A stretch of 64,000 nucleotides of DNA from assembly GCF_030294985.1 (NCBI RefSeq), contig NZ_AP024718.1, positions 1 through 64,000 of the forward strand, given 5' to 3'. The notes beneath the pieces were generated by a model. It saw only the letters and a list, made by a program, of their open reading frames with translations. It was not told the DNA's origin and ran no database searches. This stretch comes from Methylomarinovum tepidoasis. Its GTDB lineage: Bacteria > Pseudomonadota > Gammaproteobacteria > Methylococcales > Methylothermaceae. Made by a program: the position numbers and the translations under genes. Below, piece after piece: positions 8,251-21,708 of the stretch; within the stretch, counting starts at the first letter, position 1; each line of letters starts with the position of its first letter.

Positions 8251-9885
8251 CTAGGCTTTGGAAATGTTCAGCGGACGGCCGGCGACCCACACTTTCTTCA
8301 GGGTGCGCAGCACTTCCTGCGGCATGCCGTCGGGAAGGTCCACGGTGCTGAAATCGTCGTGGATGTCGATGCGACCGATGAAGCGGCTGTCCAGGCCGAC
8401 CTCGTTGGCGATCGCACCCATGATGTTGCCAGGACGGACGCCGTGGTTGCGACCTACCTCGATCCGGTAACTGGCCATTTCCACCGCATCCCTGCGACTG
8501 CGGCGCTTCAGAGTCATGCGCTCCCCGTTCGCCGGCCGGCGTTCCCGGTTCGGCCCGGCCCGCAGCGCCTTTTCGTCCAGCAGCAGCGGCTCGTCTCCCT
8601 GCAGCAGGGTCGCCAGCGCGGCGGCGATGTCGAGGGCGGGGACGTTGTGCTCCTGTTCGTATTGCTGCAGCAGTTCCCGGAAGAAACCGACATCCTGGTT
8701 GGCCAGGGTATCGCTGATGCGCTGCTGGAATTTGGCCATGCGCTGGCTGTTGATGGTTTCCGCAGTGGGAAGCTCCATGGGCTCGATCGCTTTCCGGGTC
8801 GCCCGTTCGATGGCCCGCAGCAGGCGCTTTTCCCGCGGGGTGACGAACAGGATCGCGTCCCCGCTGCGGCCGGCGCGGCCGGTGCGGCCGATGCGATGGA
8901 CGTAGGACTCGGTATCGAGGGGGACATCGTAGTTGATCACGTGGGTGATGCGCTGCACGTCCAGCCCGCGAGCAGCCACGTCGGTGGCGACGATGACGTC
9001 GAGACGGCCGCTTTTGAGCTGCTCGACGGTGCGCTGGCGCTGGTTCTGGGGAATGTCCCCGTTGAGGGGGGCGACGGCGTAGCCGCGGGCGGCCAGTTTC
9101 TCTGCCAGCTCCACTGTGGCGGTCTTGGTGCGCACGAACAGGATCACGGCTTCGAAATCCTCGGCTTCGAGGATCCGGGTCAGGGCGTCGAGCTTGGCGT
9201 GGGGGCTGAGCAGGCAGTAGCGCTGGCGTACGGTGTCGGCGGTGGCGGCCTTGACCTGGATCTTGATTTCCTCCGGGTCGCGCAGGTGACGCTGGGCGAT
9301 GCGCCGGATCGGCGCCGGCATGGTGGCGGAAAACAGGGCCACCTGACGCTCGGCCGGGGTCTGCTCTAGGATCCAGTCCACGTCGTCGACGAAGCCCATG
9401 CGCAGCATTTCGTCGGCCTCGTCCAGCACCAGGGTGTGGAGGGAGGACAGATCGAGGGTGCCGCGGCGCATGTGGTCCATGATCCGCCCCGGGGTGCCGA
9501 CCACCACATGGACCCCGCGGCGCAGAGCACGCAGCTGGCGGCCGTATTCCTGACCGCCGTAGATCGGCAGCACGTGCAGCTCCGGCAGATTGGCGGCATA
9601 GGTCTGGAAGGCTTCGGCCACCTGCAGGGCCAGCTCACGGGTCGGCGTCAGCACCAGCACCTGCGGGCGGGGGTCGTCGATGTCGATGCGGGCCAGCAGC
9701 GGCAGGGCGAAGGCGGCGGTCTTGCCGGTGCCGGTCTGAGCCTGGGCGATGACGTCGCGGCCTTCGAGTACGTGGGGGATGGTGGCGGCCTGGATCGGCG
9801 TGGGGGATTCGTAACCGGCCTGGCGCACCGCGGAAAGGACGGCTTCAGGCAGATCGAAGGAGGCGAAAGTGGAAATCTCGGACAT
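8251..9885 (-). CDS. deaD: ATP-dependent DEAD-box RNA helicase (DeaD/CsdA type)
   Basis: Unwinds RNA in ribosome assembly and mRNA decay, especially in the cold. In order: Q-motif region (FASFDLPEAVLSAVRQAGYESPTPIQ), AQTGTGKTAA (motif I), VLDEADEM (motif II), FSATMP (motif III) and HRIGRTGRAGR (motif VI). After the core, a C-terminal DbpA-type RNA-binding domain is visible (YRIEVGRNHGVRPGNIMGAI). The start at 9885, MSEISTF, gives 544 residues. About 150 nt of AT-rich leader separates it from a likely -10 box, in line with the long leaders known for csdA. Confidence 0.93.
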   Translation of the reverse strand: MSEISTFASFDLPEAVLSAVRQAGYESPTPIQAATIPHVLEGRDVIAQAQTGTGKTAAFALPLLARIDIDDPRPQVLVLTPTRELALQVAEAFQTYAANLPELHVLPIYGGQEYGRQLRALRRGVHVVVGTPGRIMDHMRRGTLDLSSLHTLVLDEADEMLRMGFVDDVDWILEQTPAERQVALFSATMPAPIRRIAQRHLRDPEEIKIQVKAATADTVRQRYCLLSPHAKLDALTRILEAEDFEAVILFVRTKTATVELAEKLAARGYAVAPLNGDIPQNQRQRTVEQLKSGRLDVIVATDVAARGLDVQRITHVINYDVPLDTESYVHRIGRTGRAGRSGDAILFVTPREKRLLRAIERATRKAIEPMELPTAETINSQRMAKFQQRISDTLANQDVGFFRELLQQYEQEHNVPALDIAAALATLLQGDEPLLLDEKALRAGPNRERRPANGERMTLKRRSRRDAVEMASYRIEVGRNHGVRPGNIMGAIANEVGLDSRFIGRIDIHDDFSTVDLPDGMPQEVLRTLKKVWVAGRPLNISKA

Positions 9886-10067
9886 AACGATACCTTGAGT
9901 CTTGATGGATGGGCGGGCAGCTCGATGCACTGCGCCGCGCTGAATTCATCAAGAAGGCGCCAAGGCATCTGGAACTACGTGTGTGCTATCAACCGGCGGG
10001 GATGTCGAATAGGGACGGTCGCTGGCGGGTATTCGCTTAATATAACAGGAAGTAATAAAAAAACAAA
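9886..10067 (-). promoter_or_regulatory. Upstream region and long leader of the helicase gene
   Basis: Non-coding. A TATATT -10-like box on the minus strand at 10044-10039 lies in an AT-rich patch right after the rpoS terminator. It would give a leader of roughly 145 nt. No other structure was recognised. Confidence 0.4.
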
Positions 10068-10091
10068 GCCTGCCTGAGATCTCAGGCAGGC
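10068..10091 (-). terminator. Terminator downstream of rpoS
   Basis: A perfect 24-bp palindrome (GCCTGCCTGAGA and its complement) is followed on the minus strand by TTTGTTTTTTT. It lies 35 bp after the rpoS stop codon. Confidence 0.9.
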
Positions 10092-10126
10092 AAGGCTCAC
10101 CGCAGCTGGTGAAGAAACAAGCCGGC

Positions 10127-10257
10127 TCAGTGAAAGATGGCGTCTGCCGAAAAGCCTTCGGTTTCCAGCATCTCGCGCAGCTTCTTCACTGCCTCCATCT
10201 GGATCTGACGCACCCGCTCGCGGGTCACCTGCAATTCCCGGGCGACCTGCTCCAGGG
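10127..10257 (-). pseudogene. rpoS: rpoS 3' fragment (region 4.2), cut off by an IS
   Basis: The minus strand encodes LEQVARELQVTRERVRQIQM and then EAVKKLREMLETEGFSADAIFH with a stop. This is the helix-turn-helix of sigma region 4.2, which reads the -35 box. It has no start of its own and is separated from the rest of rpoS (11713-12511) by a 1455-bp IS. Joining the two parts after removing the IS and one copy of the 9-bp duplication restores the frame YEISTLEQVARELQV. The disruption is therefore a clean insertion, not long-term decay. Confidence 0.95.
10249..10257. repeat. 9-bp target duplication, left copy
   Basis: GCTCCAGGG here is repeated exactly at 11713-11721 on the other side of the IS. 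Nine bp is the duplication expected for IS10/IS50-type members of the IS4 superfamily. Confidence 0.93.
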
Positions 10258-11712
10258 CACCCTATTACCCACATCTCCTGCAACTCATAGAAATCAATGT
10301 CTTATCCGTTTTTTCTGCGGGAACTTGATCTCGGCCGTCTGGATGGCAGTCACGGCCTCCACGTAGGCGCTCAGTTTGGTCATGCCCTGCCACAAGGCTT
10401 TGGGGCCGGGCGGGGGATCGTTCTTGCGTCCCAGCCAGCCGCCAAAGCCAGCTACGAGACGGACGATCGTGCCCAAATCCGGCGGCTTCGAGGGTGGTGG
10501 GGTGCGATGGTGGATGGCCCAGGCGGTCTGCCATTCTTCGACAGAAAACACCACTTCACAACACCACTCGGGATGTTCCCGCCCGAGCGTCATCAGCATC
10601 AGGATGCGCCAGGCGACGATCAGATACAGCACCAGGGCCCGTTCCAGGCGTTCCCGGGTGCGAAGTTGCAAGGCTTCGATGCGGCAGCCGCTTTTGAGAA
10701 TACGGAAGTAGACTTCGATCCACCAGCGTTTGCGGTACCATTCGATGCGCGCTCTGGCCTGTTCCAGGGTGGTGATTGGCTCATTGGTGATCAGACACCA
10801 TTCGACCGCTTCCCGTCCTTCGGGGGGCGCCTCTTCCCAGGCCAGGATGACGGTGACTTTTGGACCTGGGCCGTTTCGGGTTTTCAGTTCGAGCCGGGCG
10901 ACTCGGAGCGTCTGTGTGACCTGCCGGGCCGGGCGGTTGCCGCTGGCCGGAAGGTCGAAGGCGATCGTCCCCAGCACCGGCTGGGCTTCGACCGCGGCCC
11001 GCAGTTTGCCATCCAGGGGGTCGTTGAGCTTGCGGTCGTGTCGTACCCGGATCAGGTAATCGGCGGCAAAGCCCAGTTGTTCGGCCCGGTCGATCAGGGC
11101 CCGAAGGTCGCCTTCCCGGTCGGCGACATACACCAGCCGGGTCTCAGGCGCCAGGGCGGCCAGCTCGGCCACCCGCTCATAGCCTTCCACCCAACGCAGG
11201 CTCTCGGCCAGGTCCGGCTCCCCCTTGGGAAGACGCGCCCAGTGCCAGCAGTCGGTCACCCCCAGGGCCACCCCCGCCTCACTGATCACCAACGTCGGAT
11301 GCAGGTACAACCCCTGGCGTTTCTCATAGTTCAACCGTCCCAACCCAGCCATTGACGGCCGCCCGGAATAATCCAGCTCGGTGGTATCCTGCAGGCACAG
11401 CACCCGCGACTGCTGCCGGATCCGTTCCAGGGTGGGCACGCTGTGGGCCCGCAACACCTCCCGAAAATCCAGCCTGGGATTGTCCAGCAACCGGTAGGCT
11501 GCCTTGGTCTCCGCCCAACCGCCCCCGCAAACGCTGGGAATGCTCGCCATCGGGTCGCTTGCCATCGCTTCTATCACCTGACACAGCCGCCGGTTCAGGC
11601 GGGCATCGCCCAGCGCCAGGTAAAAAATTCTTGTTCAGCCCAGCTCATGTCAACGCTTATCCAGAAAAATCAACATCTTACTACAGGGGTGGGAGATGTG
11701 GGTAATAGGGTG
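10258..11712 (-). mobile_element. IS4-superfamily (IS50-like) insertion sequence in rpoS
   Basis: A 1455-bp element with 21-bp perfect terminal inverted repeats starting CACCCTATTACCCACAT (10258-10278 and the complement at 11692-11712). It is flanked by the 9-bp duplication GCTCCAGGG. It carries one transposase gene on the minus strand. Perfect ends and duplications suggest recent insertion. The transposase N-terminus appears frameshifted, so this copy may be defective or may need slippage. Confidence 0.93.
10294..11577 (-). CDS. IS4-family transposase (IS50 group), N-terminus frameshifted
   Basis: DDE transposase. The N-terminal GGGWAETKAAYRLLDNP matches the Tn5-like DNA-binding region. The first catalytic Asp is in CLQDTTELDY, the second in VYVADREGDL, and the Glu is in WYRKRWWIEVYFRILKSG (the YREK signature). 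The 427-residue frame starts at an internal ATG. About 70 bp further upstream, ATG at 11648 opens MSWAEQEFF, but at a run of six T it leaves the frame in which LALGDARLNRRLCQVIEAM leads into the body. The natural protein would be about 458 residues, so a one-base frameshift or slippage at the T run separates the two parts. Confidence 0.9.
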   Translation of the reverse strand: MIEAMASDPMASIPSVCGGGWAETKAAYRLLDNPRLDFREVLRAHSVPTLERIRQQSRVLCLQDTTELDYSGRPSMAGLGRLNYEKRQGLYLHPTLVISEAGVALGVTDCWHWARLPKGEPDLAESLRWVEGYERVAELAALAPETRLVYVADREGDLRALIDRAEQLGFAADYLIRVRHDRKLNDPLDGKLRAAVEAQPVLGTIAFDLPASGNRPARQVTQTLRVARLELKTRNGPGPKVTVILAWEEAPPEGREAVEWCLITNEPITTLEQARARIEWYRKRWWIEVYFRILKSGCRIEALQLRTRERLERALVLYLIVAWRILMLMTLGREHPEWCCEVVFSVEEWQTAWAIHHRTPPPSKPPDLGTIVRLVAGFGGWLGRKNDPPPGPKALWQGMTKLSAYVEAVTAIQTAEIKFPQKKRIRH

Positions 11713-11721
11713 GCTCCAGGG
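11713..11721. repeat. 9-bp target duplication, right copy
   Basis: GCTCCAGGG, identical to 10249-10257 across the IS. Confidence 0.93.
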
Positions 11722-12511
11722 TGGAAATTTCGTAGCCCCCCAGACCGTAACGGCGCAGCAGCACCTCCCGATGCTTCTCCGGCAACTGACGCAGCCAACG
11801 ATACATATGCTGACGCAGGCTGTTTTCCTGCACCTCGGTCTCGGGACCGTCGTCGGCTTCGTCAGTGAGGATGTCCAACAACGGTTTGTCGGACTCCTTT
11901 CCATAGGGAACGTCGACGGAACTGGTGCGTTCGTTGAGCTTGAGCATCCGTTCCACCTCCTCGACCGGCTTGTCCAAGTAGGCGGCGACATCTTCGGCCG
12001 TGGGATCGCGGTCGAGATCTTGGGACAGCTGCCGCATGGCCTTGAGATAGACGTTCATCTCCTTGACGATGTGGATCGGCAGGCGGATGGTACGGGTTTG
12101 ATTCATCAGCGCCCGCTCGATGGTCTGGCGGATCCACCAGGTGGCATAGGTGGAGAAGCGGAAGCCACGCTCGGGATCGAATTTCTCCACCGCCCGGATC
12201 AGGCCAAGGTTGCCTTCCTCGATCAGGTCGAGCAGCGGTAGGCCGCGGTTGAGGTAACGGCGGGCGATCTTGACCACCAGGCGCAGATTGCTTTCGATCA
12301 TCACCTGACGCGCTGCCTCGTCCCCCTGGCGGGCCAGACGGCCGTAGTGTCTTTCCTCGTCCGCACTCAGCAACTTAGATCGGCTCAATTCCTTGAGATA
12401 GATCTGGGTGGCGTCGAACTGACTGCCTCGGGAAGCCGCCCCTGCTTCTTCGCCCCAACCCGGCGCAGTGTCCATCATTTCCCCCACGTCGATGCCCGTC
12501 ATCTGTGCCAT
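11713..12511 (-). pseudogene. rpoS: rpoS 5' fragment: stationary-phase sigma factor interrupted by an IS
   Basis: RpoS directs RNA polymerase to stationary-phase and stress promoters. The fragment opens [15 protein letters not shown] after GGGAGGAG. It holds sigma region 1.2 ([10 protein letters not shown]), region 2 ([37 protein letters not shown]) and region 3 ([15 protein letters not shown]). It stops being rpoS at YEISTLEP, after which nine IS-derived residues lead to a stop at 11681. Region 4.2 is missing, so -35 recognition should be lost. nlpD directly upstream confirms RpoS rather than another sigma-70 member. Confidence 0.95.
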
Positions 12512-12535
12512 CCCCGTCTCCTCCCGTAAAAGCGG

Positions 12536-13249
12536 TTAACGTCTCGGTAACATTCGCAACGGGTCGACCGGATTCCCGTTCCTGCGAATTTCAAAATGCA
12601 GCACGGCACGCCCGTCGCTTCCCCGGCCTACCTCGCCGATCACTTGGCCGGCCTTGACCCATTGTCCTTCCCTGACGCGGAGGCGGCGATTGTTTCCGTA
12701 GGCCGATAAGTAGGTTTCCCCGTGCTTGACGATCACCAGCTTGCCGTATCCGACCAAACCGCTGCCGCTGTAAACCACTTTCCCGGGTGCGGCCGCTCTG
12801 ACCGGAGTTCCCGGTGGCGCAGCGATGTCGATTCCTTTCCTGCCGGTAGCGGCGAAGTTTCTGACGATCACTCCCTTTAACGGCCAGCGCCAGCGATGCT
12901 TTAGCGTTTTTTTGGATTTTTTCCGGGAAACCTTCGGATCCCGCCTGGCGCGGGCCTTGACGGCTTTTTTGCGGGGGACGAGACGCAGGATCTGGCCTGG
13001 ATAAATGGTGTAAGGCGGCGAGATGCCGTTCCAACGGGCCAGATCGTGATAGTCACGGCCGCTGCGGCGGGCGATGGAATATAAAGTGTCACCGGGATGA
13101 ACCCGGTAGAACTGACCGTGGATGGGCGGCGCCGGCGGGCGCACCGGCCGGGCGCCGCCACAGGCGCTCAATACCGTCAACGCCACACCCATGACCAAGG
13201 CGCCAGCCCAGTACCGCCCGCTCCCCCCGATCTTGCAAAACCTGGCCAA
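12536..13249 (-). CDS. nlpD: Lipoprotein NlpD: LysM and M23-domain activator of cell-wall amidase
   Basis: A 237-residue envelope lipoprotein. The signal peptide ends in the lipobox LSAC (Cys about residue 30). A LysM domain (FYRVHPGDTLYSIARRSG) binds peptidoglycan and a C-terminal M23-like domain follows. In known NlpD this domain is catalytically dead and activates AmiC for septum splitting. Here the usual HxH zinc motif reads LHFEIR, and the first zinc site (HxxxD) reads RKGIDIAAP without the His, which agrees with an inactive activator. A basic linker (KKAVKARARRDPK) separates the domains. It lies 24 bp upstream of rpoS on the same strand, the standard nlpD-rpoS order. Confidence 0.9.
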   Translation of the reverse strand: MARFCKIGGSGRYWAGALVMGVALTVLSACGGARPVRPPAPPIHGQFYRVHPGDTLYSIARRSGRDYHDLARWNGISPPYTIYPGQILRLVPRKKAVKARARRDPKVSRKKSKKTLKHRWRWPLKGVIVRNFAATGRKGIDIAAPPGTPVRAAAPGKVVYSGSGLVGYGKLVIVKHGETYLSAYGNNRRLRVREGQWVKAGQVIGEVGRGSDGRAVLHFEIRRNGNPVDPLRMLPRR

Positions 13250-13356
13250 CTTTCCTATTCTTTAGAGCTTTTCTGTGGATTGACGGGCCGAAACCGCTGT
13301 CCCGGCAGCCTTGAACGCAACCGCCCGATACCGCCTTAATCCAGACGAGGTCGAAC

Positions 13357-17991
<4,635 letters not shown>

Positions 17992-18060
17992 CAGATTTTC
18001 GGCCCCGCCCGCACGGGGCCGGCCCCCATTCATCCGCATTCGATTTGAAGAGGTAGTTTC

Positions 18061-19500
<1,440 letters not shown>

Positions 19501-19527
19501 AGCTGCAACGAAAGCAGCATGCGGATA

Positions 19528-19550
19528 GGGAGCCGATCAGGCTCCCTTTT
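19528..19550 (+). terminator. Terminator after gltBD
   Basis: GGGAGCC-GATCA-GGCTCCC followed by TTTT. The stop codon of the convergent TetR gene lies in the hairpin loop, so the hairpin probably serves both sides. Confidence 0.8.
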
Positions 19551-20145
19551 CGTTTGCCGGCGCCAATGCCCGCCAGATGGCGGTCCAGGTGTCCAGCAGG
19601 TAGAATGCCAGCGGTTTCTCCAGCACGCCTTCCAGCCGCAGCAGTGCCATCCGCGCGACCGTGCCGTAAAACACCGCTGTGGCCACCTGGGGATTCATCC
19701 GTCGCAGCTCTCCCGCCCTAATTCCCTCTTCCATGATCCGATCCAGCAACCTGAACGGGGGCGACTGGCTCAGGGGCGGGCGCTGGGAAAGGATTTCCTG
19801 ATGGCGGACCATGACGATGAAACGCACGATCTCGGGCTCGTTTTCGGTCAGCTCGAAGAACAGTTCGAGGATGGCGCGCAGACGTTCGAACGCGTTGTTC
19901 AGGCGCCGGATCTCCTTGAAGGATTCCTCCAGGCTGCGGACCACTTCCGTGTAGAGGGCATCTGCGATGGCCTCCTTGTTCTTGAAATAATGGTAGATGG
20001 TGCCGGTGCTGACGTCGGCCAGCTGGCGAATGTCGGCGATCGAGGTGTTGAAGTAGCCCTTTTCGGTGAACAACTTGAGGGCGGCCTTGAGGATTTCCTC
20101 CTTGGGGTCTTTTTTCTCCAAAGGATGCACAGGCGTGGTTACCAT
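19537..20145 (-). CDS. TetR/AcrR-family transcriptional regulator
   Basis: A one-component repressor-type regulator. The N-terminal helix-turn-helix is ILKAALKLFTEKGYFNTSIADI followed by RQLADVSTGTIYHYFKNKEAIAD, a strong TetR signature. The C-terminal ligand domain is not assignable. A start at MVTTPVHPLEK (20145) gives 202 residues; an in-frame ATG at 20199 would add 18 residues. The gene is divergent from an unknown membrane-anchored gene starting near 20214, which may be its target; gltBD converges on it. Confidence 0.85.
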   Translation of the reverse strand: MVTTPVHPLEKKDPKEEILKAALKLFTEKGYFNTSIADIRQLADVSTGTIYHYFKNKEAIADALYTEVVRSLEESFKEIRRLNNAFERLRAILELFFELTENEPEIVRFIVMVRHQEILSQRPPLSQSPPFRLLDRIMEEGIRAGELRRMNPQVATAVFYGTVARMALLRLEGVLEKPLAFYLLDTWTAIWRALAPANEKGA

Positions 20146-20213
20146 CTTGTTATTATGACTTCCAACAGAAATTGGCCATTTTACGCCCTTTGCCGCCATG
20201 AATCAGCATCCGA

Positions 20214-21335
20214 TTGAATGTTCGATCTAATCGACCGGTGAACGCGTTGATCAAGTGGCTCGCCGCCTGCCTCACCCTGCCCCCACTCGTCGTCTTCGGG
20301 GGCGCCTGGTTTCTGCTCGAGGAAGAACCGCTGGTCCCGGTTTCGGCGCTCAGGAGCGATGCCCGCCGCGACCCCTATCGACACCGGCTCGATGTCGCTG
20401 TGGGCGAATGGTCCCAGCGCACCGGCCTTCCCGTGGCTGCAAGAATCGACGGCCTGCCACCCTTCTGGCATCTCGTCGCCACGCTCAAAACCCCCTTGCC
20501 CCGGCCCTATCTCAATCTTGACCTGCGCCTGGAGCGGCAGCGGTCCCGACTTCACGTCACAGAGGCCCGAGTGGGAGGACTGTCCTTACCGGCCGCGCTG
20601 GTGGAAGCCCTCCTGCCGCTGGGGGAAACCCCGGCATCCGCGCCTCCACCCGCAAGCAGCAATCCCCTCTCCCTGATGGCCGCCGATACCCACCTGCTGC
20701 AAAAATACTACGACCGGCTGTGGCACTGGGACCGGCATTGGCAAAAACACGGCGCATCGCTCCTGACACCCTTGCAACTGTTGTTCGCCCATGCACGCCG
20801 ATACACCACGACGGCGACTGCCGCCGCCGAACACCGAGCCCTGTTGCAGATTCTCGCCGTCTATACCAACCAATACGATCCGGCCCGCCTGTTCGCCCTC
20901 AAACCCCGGGGGAAACTGCATTATCCCCGCCTGGCGTTGCAGGGACGTCACGATCTGGCACAGCATTTCGTCACCTCCGCCGCCGTCAGCGCCAGCGGCG
21001 GCGCCGGACTGGCCCGTTATCTGGGCCTCTACAAGGAACTGACCGATTTCGACACCGGCAGCGGCTTCAGCTTCAGCGACCTCGCCGCCGATATGGCGGG
21101 CACCCGTTTCGGCCGACTCGCCGTCACCAACCCCGGCTATCTCCAGCGCCAACTGCTCCGTCTCGATAGCGAACGGGGCCTGTTGCCCAGCCTGAAGGGA
21201 CTTCCCGATCACCTCAGCCGGACCGACTTTCAACGCCGCTTCGGCCATACCGGAAGCCCCGCCTACCGCCACTTGCTGGCGACTATCGAACGCCGTATCG
21301 GCGCCCTGCCGCTTTACCGCCGCGCCCCGCCTTGA
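20214..21335 (+). CDS. Membrane-anchored protein of unknown function
   Basis: I do not recognise the family with confidence. A hydrophobic N-terminal helix (LIKWLAACLTLPPLVVFGGA) suggests an anchor or uncleaved signal, with the rest outside the cytoplasm. The most conserved-looking part is AVSASGGAGLARYLGLYKEL followed by TDFDTGSGFSFSDLAADMAG near residues 265-300, which looks like an active or binding site. The start may be TTG at 20214 or GTG at 20238. It diverges from the TetR gene, so the regulator may control it. Confidence 0.6.
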   Translation: MNVRSNRPVNALIKWLAACLTLPPLVVFGGAWFLLEEEPLVPVSALRSDARRDPYRHRLDVAVGEWSQRTGLPVAARIDGLPPFWHLVATLKTPLPRPYLNLDLRLERQRSRLHVTEARVGGLSLPAALVEALLPLGETPASAPPPASSNPLSLMAADTHLLQKYYDRLWHWDRHWQKHGASLLTPLQLLFAHARRYTTTATAAAEHRALLQILAVYTNQYDPARLFALKPRGKLHYPRLALQGRHDLAQHFVTSAAVSASGGAGLARYLGLYKELTDFDTGSGFSFSDLAADMAGTRFGRLAVTNPGYLQRQLLRLDSERGLLPSLKGLPDHLSRTDFQRRFGHTGSPAYRHLLATIERRIGALPLYRRAPP

Positions 21336-21445
21336 AACTTCGCAGGGGCTTTACAGTGCGTCTTTTTTGCTTCGGATCAAAAGATAAAGAATTTTTCCAT
21401 ATAAAGATCTTTCATTCGAAACTTTCCACCCCTATCCTGTCTAAC

Positions 21446-21473
21446 GCTGAAATTCAGCATCCATTCAGCTGAA
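21446..21473. promoter_or_regulatory. Paired palindromes ahead of the Cys-rich small gene
   Basis: Two adjacent palindromes, GCTGAAATTCAGC (21446-21458) and TTCAGCTGAA (21464-21473), share the half-site TTCAGC. They end a few bases before AGGAGG of the small gene. They could be an operator or an RNA hairpin controlling translation. The 60 bp upstream is AT-rich and promoter-like. Confidence 0.45.
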
Positions 21474-21489
21474 ACAGGAGGGGCGGACA

Positions 21490-21663
21490 ATGGGCACGGC
21501 AACCGTGGTTTCTCATCCTGCACGCAAGACATCGACCACCCGCAACGATACCGGGACAGCGCATCCCCCGGAATGCTTCCAAAGCGATCAGCGCTATTTC
21601 TGCAGAGCCAAATGCCCCTGGAGCCGACGCTGCAAGAAACTGATCGCCGAGTGGCTGCGCTGA
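21490..21663 (+). CDS. Small Cys-rich basic protein (57 residues), unknown function
   Basis: Too short to be found by most ORF cut-offs. A strong AGGAGG lies 8 bp ahead of ATG 21490. The Ser/Thr-rich N-terminal half is followed by ECFQSDQRYFCRAKCPWSRR and CKKLIAEWLR. The four cysteines are spaced C-x8-C-x3-C-x5-C, which could bind a metal or an Fe-S cluster. The CP-W-x3-C pattern argues for a real protein. It lies between the unknown anchored gene and glgP, with its own upstream palindromes. Confidence 0.65.
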   Translation: MGTATVVSHPARKTSTTRNDTGTAHPPECFQSDQRYFCRAKCPWSRRCKKLIAEWLR

Positions 21664-21708
21664 CGATCTGCTACCATTAAGGGCGTTCCCCTCATCTGGA
21701 GCGCCCTC

